Positions 26,063 to 34,181 of a DNA stretch of 64,000 bases are shown here, one piece after another; position 1 is the stretch's first letter, and every line of letters begins with the position of its first letter. The stretch is taken from assembly GCA_945878845.1 (NCBI GenBank), contig CAMCUB010000015.1, positions 1 to 64,000 on the forward strand, given 5' to 3'. The translations under genes and the position numbers were made by a program. The notes under the pieces are model-generated. The model was not told where the DNA came from. It did not search any database and saw only the letters and a list, made by a program, of their open reading frames with translations. Source of the DNA: Erythrobacter sanguineus (GTDB taxonomy: Bacteria; Pseudomonadota; Alphaproteobacteria; Sphingomonadales; Sphingomonadaceae).

Positions 26063-26857
26063 GTGCGGCGCTGGGCCTCGCGCATCCTCGGCGCGCTGGC
26101 GCTCGCCTATGCGGCGATGGTGGGCGGGCTTTATGCCGTGCAGGACCGGCTGATCTACCCCGCTCCCCAGACCCGCCACGCCCCCGCGCCGGGGTTTGCG
26201 GCGGAGACGCTGACGACCGACGACGGCCTCGCGCTTCAGGCGCGCTGGCGCGCGCCCACCGAGGGCCGGCAGAGCATCGCTTTCTTCCACGGCAACGGCG
26301 GGTCGCTCGCGCTGGCGGCGCAGGAGACGCAGGGCTTCGCCGCTGAGGGCTACGGAGTGCTGCTGGTCGAATATCGCGGCTATGGCGGCAATCCGGGGAG
26401 CCCGTCGGAGGATGGCTTCTACCGCGACGGGCGCGCGGCGATGGCGTTCCTCGCCAAGCAGGGCATCGTGCCCGCGCGCACTGTTATCGTCGGCCATTCG
26501 CTCGGCACCGGCACCGCGAGCCAGATGGCGCAGGAGTTCGCGTCCACCGCGCTGATCCTGCTCGCCCCCTTCACCTCGCTACCCGACGCCGCTGCGCAGG
26601 CCATGCCCTTTGTCCCCGCGCGCTGGCTGGTGCGGGGCCAATTCGAAAATATCGCCAAGGTCCCCGGCCTCGAGCTGCCGGTTCTGATCCTGCACGGCAC
26701 GGCGGACCGGGTGGTGCCCTTCACGCTCGGCGAGCGGCTCGCCAAGGCCGCCCCGCGCGCGACGTTCCGCGCGGTGGCCGGATCGGGTCACAACATTTCA
26801 ATGGAGGCGCAAGTGCAGGCCGCGCAGCTCGCGTGGCTCGCGGCGCAGGGGCTCTAG
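26063..26857 (+). CDS. Alpha/beta hydrolase with N-terminal membrane anchor
   Basis: A 264-residue protein beginning with a GTG and a hydrophobic anchor (ILGALALAYAAMVGGLYAV). The fold shows FFHGNGGS (oxyanion loop), nucleophile elbow GHSLGTG with Ser at about 138, an Asp in HGTADRVVPF and the final His in GSGHN. It resembles the BEM46/ABHD13 group, whose substrates are uncertain. It converges with nnrU, sharing four bases. Confidence 0.85.
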   Translation: MRRWASRILGALALAYAAMVGGLYAVQDRLIYPAPQTRHAPAPGFAAETLTTDDGLALQARWRAPTEGRQSIAFFHGNGGSLALAAQETQGFAAEGYGVLLVEYRGYGGNPGSPSEDGFYRDGRAAMAFLAKQGIVPARTVIVGHSLGTGTASQMAQEFASTALILLAPFTSLPDAAAQAMPFVPARWLVRGQFENIAKVPGLELPVLILHGTADRVVPFTLGERLAKAAPRATFRAVAGSGHNISMEAQVQAAQLAWLAAQGL

Positions 26858-27531
26858 TCGAGCCAGATCCACACGCCCGCCGGGATCGCGGCGTGCCACA
26901 GGTGGATCCAGCTTCCCGCGAGCCACAGCGCCGTGCCCGCCACCAGCGGCACTGCGCCGACGCTGAAGAACTGCCCGAGGCGCGGCCAGTAGGAGGTGCG
27001 GCTCGACCATTCGGCCCAGGAATCGCCCATCAACGCCGCCTTCTTCCCGTCCTGCAATTTCGATCCGACCAGCGCCAGCACGCCCATCGCGAAGGCGGTG
27101 ATCATGGTGCGGGTGCTCCAGAACAGCACCATGTGCGACAGCGCCCAGAGCGCAATGCCCCACATCATCGGGTGGCGGGTGACGCGGAACACGCCCTTGG
27201 GCTCGGCGCGGGCCTGCGCCTCCGCCATCGGGGTCGGGAGCGCCGGATTGCCGATCAGCGATCCGGCGAGCAGCACCATCGCAAACCAGGTGATGACCGT
27301 CGCCGCGATCCAGCCCGCCTCGCCCGAGCCCGGCAGGTCCACGGCGTCGGAATTGGCGAAGGCACGGGCGACCCAACCCAGCGTCGCGAAGCTCACCACC
27401 GTGTAGGCGAGGGTGAAGCCCCCCGCCCCCAAGGCCTTCACCATCGGCGCCCTCAACGGGTGCGACATCGCGAAGTGCGAACCGACAAAAGCGGCATTGG
27501 CCGCGGCGAGTGTGATCAGGTCCCCATCCAT
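26854..27531 (-). CDS. NnrU family membrane protein
   Basis: A 225-residue, about six-helix membrane protein of the NnrU/isoprenylcysteine-methyltransferase-like group. VFRVTRHPMMWGIALWALSHM contains the family's R-HP-x3-G signature. NnrU was first seen near denitrification genes, but most copies have no known role and no nitrogen-oxide genes are near. The start at 27531 gives a hydrophobic N-terminus directly. Confidence 0.85.
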   Translation of the reverse strand: MDGDLITLAAANAAFVGSHFAMSHPLRAPMVKALGAGGFTLAYTVVSFATLGWVARAFANSDAVDLPGSGEAGWIAATVITWFAMVLLAGSLIGNPALPTPMAEAQARAEPKGVFRVTRHPMMWGIALWALSHMVLFWSTRTMITAFAMGVLALVGSKLQDGKKAALMGDSWAEWSSRTSYWPRLGQFFSVGAVPLVAGTALWLAGSWIHLWHAAIPAGVWIWLD

Positions 27532-27579
27532 GCCCGCACAGCTAACATGGGTTGGCCGCGCCGCCTAGGTGCTGCCGGT

Positions 27580-28023
27580 CTAGACAGTGATCCCGGTCGG
27601 CACGATGGTAGCCTGCGCGGCGGCGACGTGGATCGGAGCCTCGCCTTCGCTTTCCGCCCAGACATCGGCGCGCACCACCACCTGACGCTTGCCGGCTTTG
27701 ACCACATGGCCCTTGGCGCGCAGCCGCTCGCCCTCGGCGGGGCGCAGGAAGCTGATGGTGTAGCCGCCCGTCACCACGTCGCCTGCTAGCGATGCCCCCG
27801 CCCATTCGCAGGCATTGTCCGCCATCAGCCCGACGATCGCGCCGTGCGCATAGCCATGGTGCTGGGTCATCTCGGGGCGCAGGTTCAGGACAAGCTCGCT
27901 CTCGCCCTCCCACACCTTGAGCGGCTCGATATCGAGCCACGAGGAAAAGCCCGAACGCGCGACCGCGACCTTCTTCATAGAGGCGACGGCGGCTTCGGGG
28001 GTGGGGAACAGGGCGGGGGGCAT
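27580..28023 (-). CDS. PaaI family hotdog-fold thioesterase
   Basis: A 147-residue hotdog-fold protein. GYAHGAIVGLMADNACEWAGA is the PaaI-type active-site block (H-G-x3-x-D), followed by GYTISFLRPAEGERLRAKGHV. Such enzymes hydrolyse acyl-CoA thioesters, often aromatic ones. It is divergent from an HxlR regulator and two matching operator palindromes lie between them, so that regulator probably controls it. The start at 28023 is chosen over an upstream ATG because the latter would run through the operators. Confidence 0.85.
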   Translation of the reverse strand: MPPALFPTPEAAVASMKKVAVARSGFSSWLDIEPLKVWEGESELVLNLRPEMTQHHGYAHGAIVGLMADNACEWAGASLAGDVVTGGYTISFLRPAEGERLRAKGHVVKAGKRQVVVRADVWAESEGEAPIHVAAAQATIVPTGITV

Positions 28024-28039
28024 GAGAGGGGCTCCGTAA

Positions 28040-28054
28040 GTCTGAGTTACAGAC
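28040..28054. promoter_or_regulatory. Operator 1 between thioesterase and HxlR genes
   Basis: GTCTGAGTTACAGAC: arms GTCTG/CAGAC. It has the same 15-base layout as the site at 28084-28098, GTCTGA-NNN-(T)CAGAC, with centres 44 bases apart, about four helical turns. It sits just upstream of the thioesterase start. Confidence 0.7.
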
Positions 28055-28083
28055 GTTATGGTGCTTGCCTTGCCGATTGCCAA

Positions 28084-28098
28084 GTCTGATAATCAGAC
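28084..28098. promoter_or_regulatory. Operator 2, directly before the HxlR start
   Basis: GTCTGATAATCAGAC is a perfect 7-1-7 palindrome ending one base before the HxlR ATG, over the place of a ribosome site. Binding there would block the regulator's own expression. Confidence 0.75.
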
Positions 28099-28099
28099 G

Positions 28100-28453
28100 A
28101 TGAAGACCTATTCACCCTCGCACGCGCCCTGCCCCATCGCCCGCGCTGCCCGCGTGCTCGGTGACCGTTGGGTGCTGCTGATCCTGCGCGATGCCTTCAT
28201 GGGGGTGGAGCGCTTCGAGGATTTCGTCGAGGGGCTCGCCATCAACCGCGCCGCGCTGACCTCGCGGCTGGTGATCCTGCAGGACGCCGGGCTGATGGTG
28301 CGCGAGCCTCCGCAAGGCAAGCGTGCGCGCTATTGCCTGACCGAAAGCGCGCATGCGCTGGCGCCGGTCTATGCCGAGGTCGCGCGCTGGAGCACTGCCT
28401 ATCTTTACGCCGAGGACGAGACTGCCGCGCCTTGGCCGCGCGCCTCCCCGTAA
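28100..28453 (+). CDS. HxlR family transcriptional regulator
   Basis: A 117-residue winged-helix regulator with the family's start CPIARAARVLGDRWVLLILRDAF (Cys at about 10, often redox active), the recognition block INRAALTSRLVILQDAGLMVREP and a wing RARYCLTESA. HxlR members respond to aldehydes, quinones or thiol stress. Two shared palindromes in the divergent region point to self-repression and control of the thioesterase. Confidence 0.92.
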   Translation: MKTYSPSHAPCPIARAARVLGDRWVLLILRDAFMGVERFEDFVEGLAINRAALTSRLVILQDAGLMVREPPQGKRARYCLTESAHALAPVYAEVARWSTAYLYAEDETAAPWPRASP

Positions 28454-28463
28454 AGCGCCGCGC

Positions 28464-28961
28464 TTAGCCGCCGATCGCCAGCAGTTCGACCTTGAACACC
28501 AGCGTCGCATTGCCCGGGATCGGCCCGCGCCCGACCGGGCCATAGGCGAGGTCGGCGGGGATGGCGATCTCGATGATCTCGCCCTCGCCCATCTGGGGAA
28601 TTGCGATCTGCCAGCCGGGAACCAGCCGGTTGAGCGGGAAGGTGGCAGGCTGGCCGCGGGCATAGGAGCTGTCGAACACCGTCCCGTCGAGCAGCTTGCC
28701 TTCGTAATGGACGGTCACGATGTCGGTGACCTTGGGCTTGTCCGGCGACGCCAGATACTTCAGCCAACGCCAGCGCAAGCCCCCTTCAGCCGTGTACCAG
28801 CCGTCTTCGGCCTTCAGACTGAGCAGATAGAGCTGCTGCTGGGCATGCCACGCCGGGTTCTGGGCGTTGGATTCGGGCGCTTTGTCCTGCGCGGCAGCGG
28901 GCGCGGCGGCGAGGAGCATGGCTGCTGCCAGCGCTGCGAAGGGTGTCGTGTTCATTCGCAT
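28464..28961 (-). CDS. Exported FKBP-type peptidyl-prolyl isomerase
   Basis: A 165-residue periplasmic foldase: signal peptide (MRMNTTPFAALAAAMLLAAAPAAA) then an FKBP domain with VTVHYEGKLLDGTVFDSSYARGQP, VPGWQIAIPQMGEGE and the IPADLAYGPVGRGPIPGNATLVFKVELL core. Several active-site aromatics are kept (Y, F, W). Its ATG shares one base with the stop of the amidohydrolase gene upstream (TGATG), so it belongs to the transporter/amidohydrolase operon. Confidence 0.92.
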   Translation of the reverse strand: MRMNTTPFAALAAAMLLAAAPAAAQDKAPESNAQNPAWHAQQQLYLLSLKAEDGWYTAEGGLRWRWLKYLASPDKPKVTDIVTVHYEGKLLDGTVFDSSYARGQPATFPLNRLVPGWQIAIPQMGEGEIIEIAIPADLAYGPVGRGPIPGNATLVFKVELLAIGG

Positions 28962-30277
28962 CACCAGTCGTAAGCCTCGGGCCGCTGGCTTTCGTCAAGC
29001 GTCCGGTAGCGATCGCGCAGGCGGGTCTGGTGGTTGGTGAGATCTTGGCGGATCCCGCCGATGAACACCTGCGTCGGCACCGCGCCAGCCTCGAGCGGGT
29101 CCTCGCTCCAGATCACCACATCGCCGAATGCGCCGGGCTTCAAGACCCCCGCCTTGCCGCCCATGCCGCTGATCTCGGCCGGAACCGAGCTGATCGCGGC
29201 AAAGGCCTGCCCCCAGCTCATCCCCGCCGCGCCCGGAAGCTTGTTCAGCGCCACAAGATTGCCCGCGACCTGCTGCAAGCGGCGCGGGTTCTGGAGCGGC
29301 GCGGCGTTGATCGCGACCTTGACCCCGGCGCGCATCATGCGTCCGGCGTTGGACTGGGTCGCGCCCAGCTGCTCGAAGCTCTCGGGCAGATCATTGAGGC
29401 CGTTGGCGATCACCGGCACCTTGGCGGCGGCGATTTCGCCCGCCACCAGCCAGCCCTCGCTCGCGCCGACCAGCACCAGATCGAGCGCGGGGAATTCGCC
29501 CCTCAGCGCCAGCGCGGCGCGGATGTCGGAGGCGCGTTCGGCCGCGACATAGAGCTTCTGCTTGCCCGTCACCACCGGCACCAGCGCCTCGGCATCGAAG
29601 CGGCTGAGCAGGACCTCGTCGTCCTTGATGATCTCGGTCGTCTGCGGCGTGCCGGGTTTGCCCGCCAGCGCCTGCGCCTCGCGCAAGCTGGCGCGCAGCA
29701 GCATGTGCGCTGCCGGGCGGCTACCGCCTGCCAGACGCGCGCCGCTCTCGCTCAGGTCGACCATCTGGAACGCACGCGCCTGCACGATCGGGCTGGCATC
29801 GCCGTCGAGATCGATGATCGCGCCCTGCCCGGCAAAGATCGAGCCGGTCGGCACCGTGGTGGTGCCAGCGCGGGTGATCCCGGCGGCGCGGTGGACGAGG
29901 ATGTGCTGCGAGACCGGGTTGATGCCGGTCGCCGTATCGAGCGCGGCGCTGAAGGGCGAGGCAGCGGCGCGCGAATCCTCGGTCTCGGCCACCGCCGAGA
30001 CATCGTCGAGGCCGAGCGTCGTCACCGTGGCGAAGATGCCGGGGGTGACATAGGCGCCCTTGGCATCAACCGGCGCTCCGCCAGCCGGTGCACCAGCGGC
30101 GGGGCCAGCATAGACGACCTTGCCGCCAACCACGACCACGGTGCCGCCCTCGATCGGCTCGCTGCCGTCACCGATGACGACCCGCGCGTTGGTGATGGTC
30201 ACGTCCTGCGCCATGGCAGGCGCGGCGGCGGTGAGAGCGAGCGCGCTGACCGCGCCCAGGGACAGAAGCCGCTTCAC
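28961..30277 (-). CDS. Exported amidohydrolase homologue lacking the metal histidines
   Basis: A 438-residue secreted member of the imidazolonepropionase-like amidohydrolase group: signal peptide (MKRLLSLGAVSALALTAAAPAMA), composite N-terminal beta sandwich, then a barrel. Where the active partner has GIIDIHSHLG, this protein reads GIFATVTTLG, so the first H-x-H metal pair is absent; other expected histidines are also not evident. The closing segment GAFGDVVIWSEDPLE is normal. It is ATGA-coupled to the HSH-containing paralogue and is probably a non-catalytic partner or a diverged enzyme. Confidence 0.8.
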   Translation of the reverse strand: MKRLLSLGAVSALALTAAAPAMAQDVTITNARVVIGDGSEPIEGGTVVVVGGKVVYAGPAAGAPAGGAPVDAKGAYVTPGIFATVTTLGLDDVSAVAETEDSRAAASPFSAALDTATGINPVSQHILVHRAAGITRAGTTTVPTGSIFAGQGAIIDLDGDASPIVQARAFQMVDLSESGARLAGGSRPAAHMLLRASLREAQALAGKPGTPQTTEIIKDDEVLLSRFDAEALVPVVTGKQKLYVAAERASDIRAALALRGEFPALDLVLVGASEGWLVAGEIAAAKVPVIANGLNDLPESFEQLGATQSNAGRMMRAGVKVAINAAPLQNPRRLQQVAGNLVALNKLPGAAGMSWGQAFAAISSVPAEISGMGGKAGVLKPGAFGDVVIWSEDPLEAGAVPTQVFIGGIRQDLTNHQTRLRDRYRTLDESQRPEAYDW

Positions 30278-31710
30278 TTCACATCTCCTTCACCGGGCTG
30301 GCCGAGCTCGAAATCGCTCACCGGGCGCGTCTTGGGGTTCATCGCATCGAACATCAGCGCCCCGTCGATCCACACCTTCTCGGGCCGCGAATAGACCGAG
30401 AGCGGGTCGCCGTTCCACAGCACCACATCGGCCATCTTGCCGGTCTCGAGGCTGCCGGTCATGTCGCCGATCCCCATCGCCTTGGCGGCGTTGTAGGTGA
30501 TCCAGCCGATCACGGTCGCATCGGAAATCTCGATCCCCAAGCGCTGCCCCGCGGCCTGCGCCTTGGCGGCCTCCTGATTGAGGCGCTGGATATCGTTCTG
30601 GTCGTCCGAGTGGATCACCACGCAGGCGCGCTCGCGCTGGAGGAAGGCGGCGTTCTCGAGGATGCCGTCATAGCTTTCCATCTTGAAGCCGTACCAGTCG
30701 GCCCAGATCGCGCTGCACACGTCGTTCTCGCGCAGCAGATCGGCGATCTTGTACGCCTCGACCGCGTGGTGGAAGGCGGCGACCTTGTAGCCCATCTCCT
30801 TGGCCATATCGAGCACCAGCGCCATCTCGTCGGCGCGGTAACAGTGGTTCTGGATCAGGATCTCGCCCTTGAGCACGCCGACCAGCGTCTCCTTGCCGAG
30901 ATCGCGCTTGGCCTTGGGGTCATTGGCATAGTCGATCGCGGCGAGCCACGTCTCGCGGTTGACCGCAAGGTTGCCCATGCGGGTCGAGGGCATCCGCCCC
31001 TTGGAACCATAGACCCGCTTGGGGTTCTCCCCGCAGGCCATCTTCATGGAGTACGGCGCGCCGGGGAACTTCATCCCCTGCATGGTGCGCGCGGGCACGT
31101 TCTTGAGCGTCACCGAGCGCCCGCCCATCAGGTTGGCCGAGCCGGGGAGGATCTGCAAGCTGGTGATCCCGCCATTGGCCAGCGCGCGGCTGAAGCCGGG
31201 GTCCTGCGGCCAGACCGAGTGCTCCGCCCAGACCTCGGGCGTGGTCGGGCTGGTCGCCTCGTTGCCGTCATCATGCGCTTCCACGCCGGGCGAGGGATAG
31301 TCGCCGAGGTGCGAGTGGATGTCGATTATGCCGGGGGTGACAAACTTGCCGGTGCCGTCGAAGACCGCGATGTCGGCCGGGATCGGGGTGTCGGGGCCGC
31401 CGACCGAAGTGATCTTGCCGCCCGACATGAACACGACGCCGTTCTCGATCTTCTTGCCGCGCCCGTCATAGATGGTCGCGCCCTTGATCGCTGTGGCGAC
31501 GCCCGGGAAGGGCTTGTAGGTCGAGGGGAAGACCGGATCGCCGGCCTTTGTCGCGGCGAAGGCGGGAGCCTCGGCGACTTCCTCGTCCTTGTCCTGCTTC
31601 TTGCCGCGCTCCTTGGCGTCAGCGACGGTAGCGCCCGCGATCAGCGCGAGCGCGCTCGCGAGGGTTGCCAGCGCGCCGGCCCGGGCGCGCCACTTCGTGT
31701 CTCGAAACAT
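30274..31710 (-). CDS. Exported amidohydrolase (metal-dependent)
   Basis: A 478-residue secreted amidohydrolase. It has a signal peptide (ending near ATVADA), a charged linker (KERGKKQDKDEE), a beta sandwich (IKGATIYDGRGKKIENG) and a barrel with the H-x-H pair in FVTPGIIDIHSHLGD (about 135-149). Further candidate ligands are AFHHAVEAYK and HSDDQND. The C-terminus TGSLETGKMADVVLWNGDPL is classic. Close relatives act on peptides or N-acyl amino acids, which fits the POT peptide transporter directly upstream. A hairpin hides its ribosome site. Confidence 0.85.
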   Translation of the reverse strand: MFRDTKWRARAGALATLASALALIAGATVADAKERGKKQDKDEEVAEAPAFAATKAGDPVFPSTYKPFPGVATAIKGATIYDGRGKKIENGVVFMSGGKITSVGGPDTPIPADIAVFDGTGKFVTPGIIDIHSHLGDYPSPGVEAHDDGNEATSPTTPEVWAEHSVWPQDPGFSRALANGGITSLQILPGSANLMGGRSVTLKNVPARTMQGMKFPGAPYSMKMACGENPKRVYGSKGRMPSTRMGNLAVNRETWLAAIDYANDPKAKRDLGKETLVGVLKGEILIQNHCYRADEMALVLDMAKEMGYKVAAFHHAVEAYKIADLLRENDVCSAIWADWYGFKMESYDGILENAAFLQRERACVVIHSDDQNDIQRLNQEAAKAQAAGQRLGIEISDATVIGWITYNAAKAMGIGDMTGSLETGKMADVVLWNGDPLSVYSRPEKVWIDGALMFDAMNPKTRPVSDFELGQPGEGDVK

Positions 31711-31711
31711 T

Positions 31712-31765
31712 CAAACCTCGCGTAATTCCGCTCCAAGCGTGCTGGAACGGAAAACGCGAGGTTTG
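31712..31765 (-). promoter_or_regulatory. 11-bp inverted repeat covering the amidohydrolase ribosome site
   Basis: CAAACCTCGCG (31712-31722) and CGCGAGGTTTG (31755-31765) are perfect complements; inside, TTCCG (31726-31730) and CGGAA (31746-31750 region) extend the stem. On the minus strand the arm next to the ATG carries GAGG, the only plausible Shine-Dalgarno, five bases before the start. The hairpin could end transporter transcription, act as an operator or restrict translation. Confidence 0.55.
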
Positions 31766-31802
31766 TCCATGGCAGCGGGACGAATTTTGTGTCCGGCGGG
31801 CC

Positions 31803-33347
31803 TTACTCGGCCGGGCGCGCCTGCGGATCGGCATCGCCGAAGACGCGCTCGATCTCGGCCTTCGGGCTGTCGTCCTGCAGCGTGTCGAGGTGCATCAGCT
31901 TCTTGATCAGCGGGCTGATGAGCAGCACGCCGACGCCGACCGCAATCGCGATCCAGCCGATCTGGCTATAGACGCCGAGCACGACCTCCTTGCCCGCGCC
32001 TTCACCCGAGGCCGCTTCCGAACCCGTTGCAGCAGCGATCAGCCCTGCGGCGAAGTTGCCGGTGGCCGAGGCGAAGAACCAGGTGCCCATGATCAGCGAT
32101 GCCATGTGCGCCGGGGCCAGACGGTTCATCGCCGAAAGGCCGACGGGGCTGAGGCACAGCTCGCCGGTGGTGTGGAGCAGGTAGATGAGGAAGATGAAGA
32201 TGACCGGGGTCATCTCGCCCGTCGCCGCGCCTGCCACCAGCACCAGGAAGCCCACGCCCAGCTGCATCAGCGCCATGCCGAACTTGGCCGGGGCCGAGGG
32301 CTCGAGCCCCTTGCGCCCGAGCCACGTCCACAGCGTCGCGAAGATCGGGGCCAGCAGCACGATGTAGATCGCGTTGATCGACTGGAAGGTCGAAGCCGGC
32401 ACCCCGCCGCGATCGACATAGCGGTCGGTGTAGAGGTTGAGGCTCGAACCGGCCTGTTCGAACAGCGCCCAGAACAGGATCGAGCCGATGATCAGGAACA
32501 TCGCGGCGAAGATCCGGTCACGGTCTTCGGCGGGCAGCTTCACCACCGCGGTGAACATCACATAGGCGACCAGCGCCGCGCCCGCGAGGCCCAGCAGCGA
32601 GCCGACCACCGACTGGTTCTGCACCATCCACCAGCACGCGCCGACAGCCGCGATGCCGACGGCGTAGAGGCCCCACTCGGTGCCCTTGGCGAGCGGCGCA
32701 GGCGGCTCGCCGCGGCCCAGCAGCAGCGGCTTGAACACGGTGAAGACGATCAGGCCCAGCAGCATCCCGAAGCCCGCCGCGCCGAAGCCATAGGCCCAGC
32801 CATAGGTCTCGCCGAGATAGCCGCACAGCAGCGACCCGAGCGCCGCGCCAAGATTGATGCCCATGTAGAAGATCGTATAGGCCCCGTCGCGCCGCACATC
32901 GGTGCGCGGGTAGAGCTGGCCGACGATCACCGAGATGTTCGCCTTCAGGAAGCCCGAGCCGACGATGATGAAGGCCAGCGCCAGCCAGAAGATGTTGAGG
33001 CTGGCCGCGTCCTGTCCGCCATTGCCCTCGAAGCCCATCAGGAAGTGGCCGAAGGTCAGCAACACCGCGCCATAGGTCACCGCCTTGCGCTGGCCGAGAT
33101 ATTTGTCCGCCAGATAGCCGCCCAGCACCGGGGTGATGTAAACGAGGGCGGTATAGGCTCCGTAGATGACGCCGGCCTGCGCGTCGTCGAACAGCCAGTG
33201 CTTGGTAAGGTAGAAAATCAGCAGCGCCCGCATGCCGTAGTAGGAGAAGCGCTCCCACATCTCGGCGAAGAACAGGACGAACAGACCCTTGGGGTGGCCG
33301 AGGATCGTCCCGGCGCTGTCCCCGTGCGGAAGCTCAGTTGTGGCCAT
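31803..33347 (-). CDS. Proton-dependent oligopeptide transporter (POT/PTR family)
   Basis: A 514-residue, 12-14-helix MFS transporter. The POT signature E-x-x-E-R-F-S-Y-Y-G is seen in FFAEMWERFSYYGMRALL (about 27-44), along with GGYLADKYLGQRKAV and the FYMGINLGAALG block (second POT motif). It imports di- and tripeptides with protons. Two exported amidohydrolases and a foldase follow on the same strand, suggesting a peptide-use locus. Confidence 0.93.
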   Translation of the reverse strand: MATTELPHGDSAGTILGHPKGLFVLFFAEMWERFSYYGMRALLIFYLTKHWLFDDAQAGVIYGAYTALVYITPVLGGYLADKYLGQRKAVTYGAVLLTFGHFLMGFEGNGGQDAASLNIFWLALAFIIVGSGFLKANISVIVGQLYPRTDVRRDGAYTIFYMGINLGAALGSLLCGYLGETYGWAYGFGAAGFGMLLGLIVFTVFKPLLLGRGEPPAPLAKGTEWGLYAVGIAAVGACWWMVQNQSVVGSLLGLAGAALVAYVMFTAVVKLPAEDRDRIFAAMFLIIGSILFWALFEQAGSSLNLYTDRYVDRGGVPASTFQSINAIYIVLLAPIFATLWTWLGRKGLEPSAPAKFGMALMQLGVGFLVLVAGAATGEMTPVIFIFLIYLLHTTGELCLSPVGLSAMNRLAPAHMASLIMGTWFFASATGNFAAGLIAAATGSEAASGEGAGKEVVLGVYSQIGWIAIAVGVGVLLISPLIKKLMHLDTLQDDSPKAEIERVFGDADPQARPAE

Positions 33348-33480
33348 GTAAGTTGCAATCCCTGAAGTGCGCCCCTCCCGGGCGCGGTCCCATGGGCGCG
33401 CACCCTAGCGCGTGTTTCACTTGTGTGAAGGGTGCAATTGCCGAGGGGTGAACGTGCTGCATCCCGGGAGCGCAATCCCC

Positions 33481-33582
33481 CGGCCCGCCAACGGACGGGC
33501 CGCAAGGCCAAACGGCCGCCCGCAGGTGCTCGATCCCGCAGGGATCAAAACGCGCCGAGGATGGGCCCGCGGAGGCGGGCCC
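33481..33582 (+). repeat. Three consecutive extragenic hairpins
   Basis: The gap before the GntR gene holds CGGCCCG/CGGGCCG (33481-33487, 33496-33502), GATCCC/GGGATC (33532-33537, 33541-33546) and GGGCCCGC/GCGGGCCC (33563-33570, 33575-33582). The block 33497-33525 matches 34607-34635 behind ihfB at 24 of 29 positions, so it belongs to a dispersed repeat family. Confidence 0.6.
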
Positions 33583-33635
33583 GCAAACCAGAGGACTCCT
33601 TGACCGCATGGCTGTATTATGGCACTGATGCACCT

Positions 33636-33974
33636 ATGAACCCCAATCGCCCCGTTTACCTCAAGCTGCGCGATCAGATCGCGGCGGCGATAATTGACGG
33701 GGTCTATCCGGAAGGGGCGATGTTACCCTCGGTGCGCGCGCTCGCGGCCGAGCAGGGGGCCAATCCGCTGACCGTCGCCAAGGCCTACCAGCAGTTCCAG
33801 AACGACGGTCTCGTCGAGGTGCAGCGCGGCGTGGGCATGTATGTCGTGCGCGGCGCTGCCGAGCGGTTGCGCAGCGCCGAGCGCGAGGCCTTCCTGCGCG
33901 AGGAATGGCCCGAGATTCGCAGCCGGATGGCGCGGCTCGGGCTCGATCCGGCGGACCTTGCGCCTGCCTCCTGA
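33636..33974 (+). CDS. GntR family regulator (YtrA-like, short effector domain)
   Basis: A 112-residue regulator: the GntR winged helix PVYLKLRDQIAAAIIDGVYPEGAMLPSVRALAAEQGANPLTVAKAYQQFQNDGLVEVQRGVGMYV is complete, followed by only about 40 residues (LRSAEREAFLREEWPEIRSRMARLGLD), as in the YtrA subgroup. YtrA regulators often control ABC exporters, none of which adjoins. The ATG at 33636 is the first in frame that gives a standard N-terminus. Confidence 0.88.
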   Translation: MNPNRPVYLKLRDQIAAAIIDGVYPEGAMLPSVRALAAEQGANPLTVAKAYQQFQNDGLVEVQRGVGMYVVRGAAERLRSAEREAFLREEWPEIRSRMARLGLDPADLAPAS

Positions 33975-33989
33975 CAAGTTCCTAACTTA

Positions 33990-34060
33990 CAACCCTGTAG
34001 GTTGCACTTCGCCCCGCAATATGACACTTTGTATGCAATCTCAGGCGGCGGGATTGCATA
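33990..34060. promoter_or_regulatory. Two inverted repeats between gntR and ihfB
   Basis: CAACC-CTGTA-GGTTG (33990-34004) lies just behind the GntR gene, and TATGCAATC/GATTGCATA (34032-34040, 34052-34060; 9-bp arms, 11-base spacer) lies 120 bases before ihfB. The second is AT-richer than its surroundings and could be a regulator-binding site or the GntR gene terminator. Confidence 0.45.
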
Positions 34061-34181
34061 AGTCGCACGCCTGGGATTAAAGGGGCAGCCTCACGGGTCG
34101 GAGGCGAGTAACATAAACGACGGGGTAACCCGCATAGCGGCGTCAGTGTGGTTGGGCCACGCTGGCCGCCGGGAGATCGGT

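Noticed and set aside
28961..30277. Second amidohydrolase as a decaying pseudogene
   Set aside because: The frame is intact with signal peptide, proper C-terminus and coupled junctions on both sides; only the metal motif is changed, so loss of catalysis or a partner role is more likely than decay.
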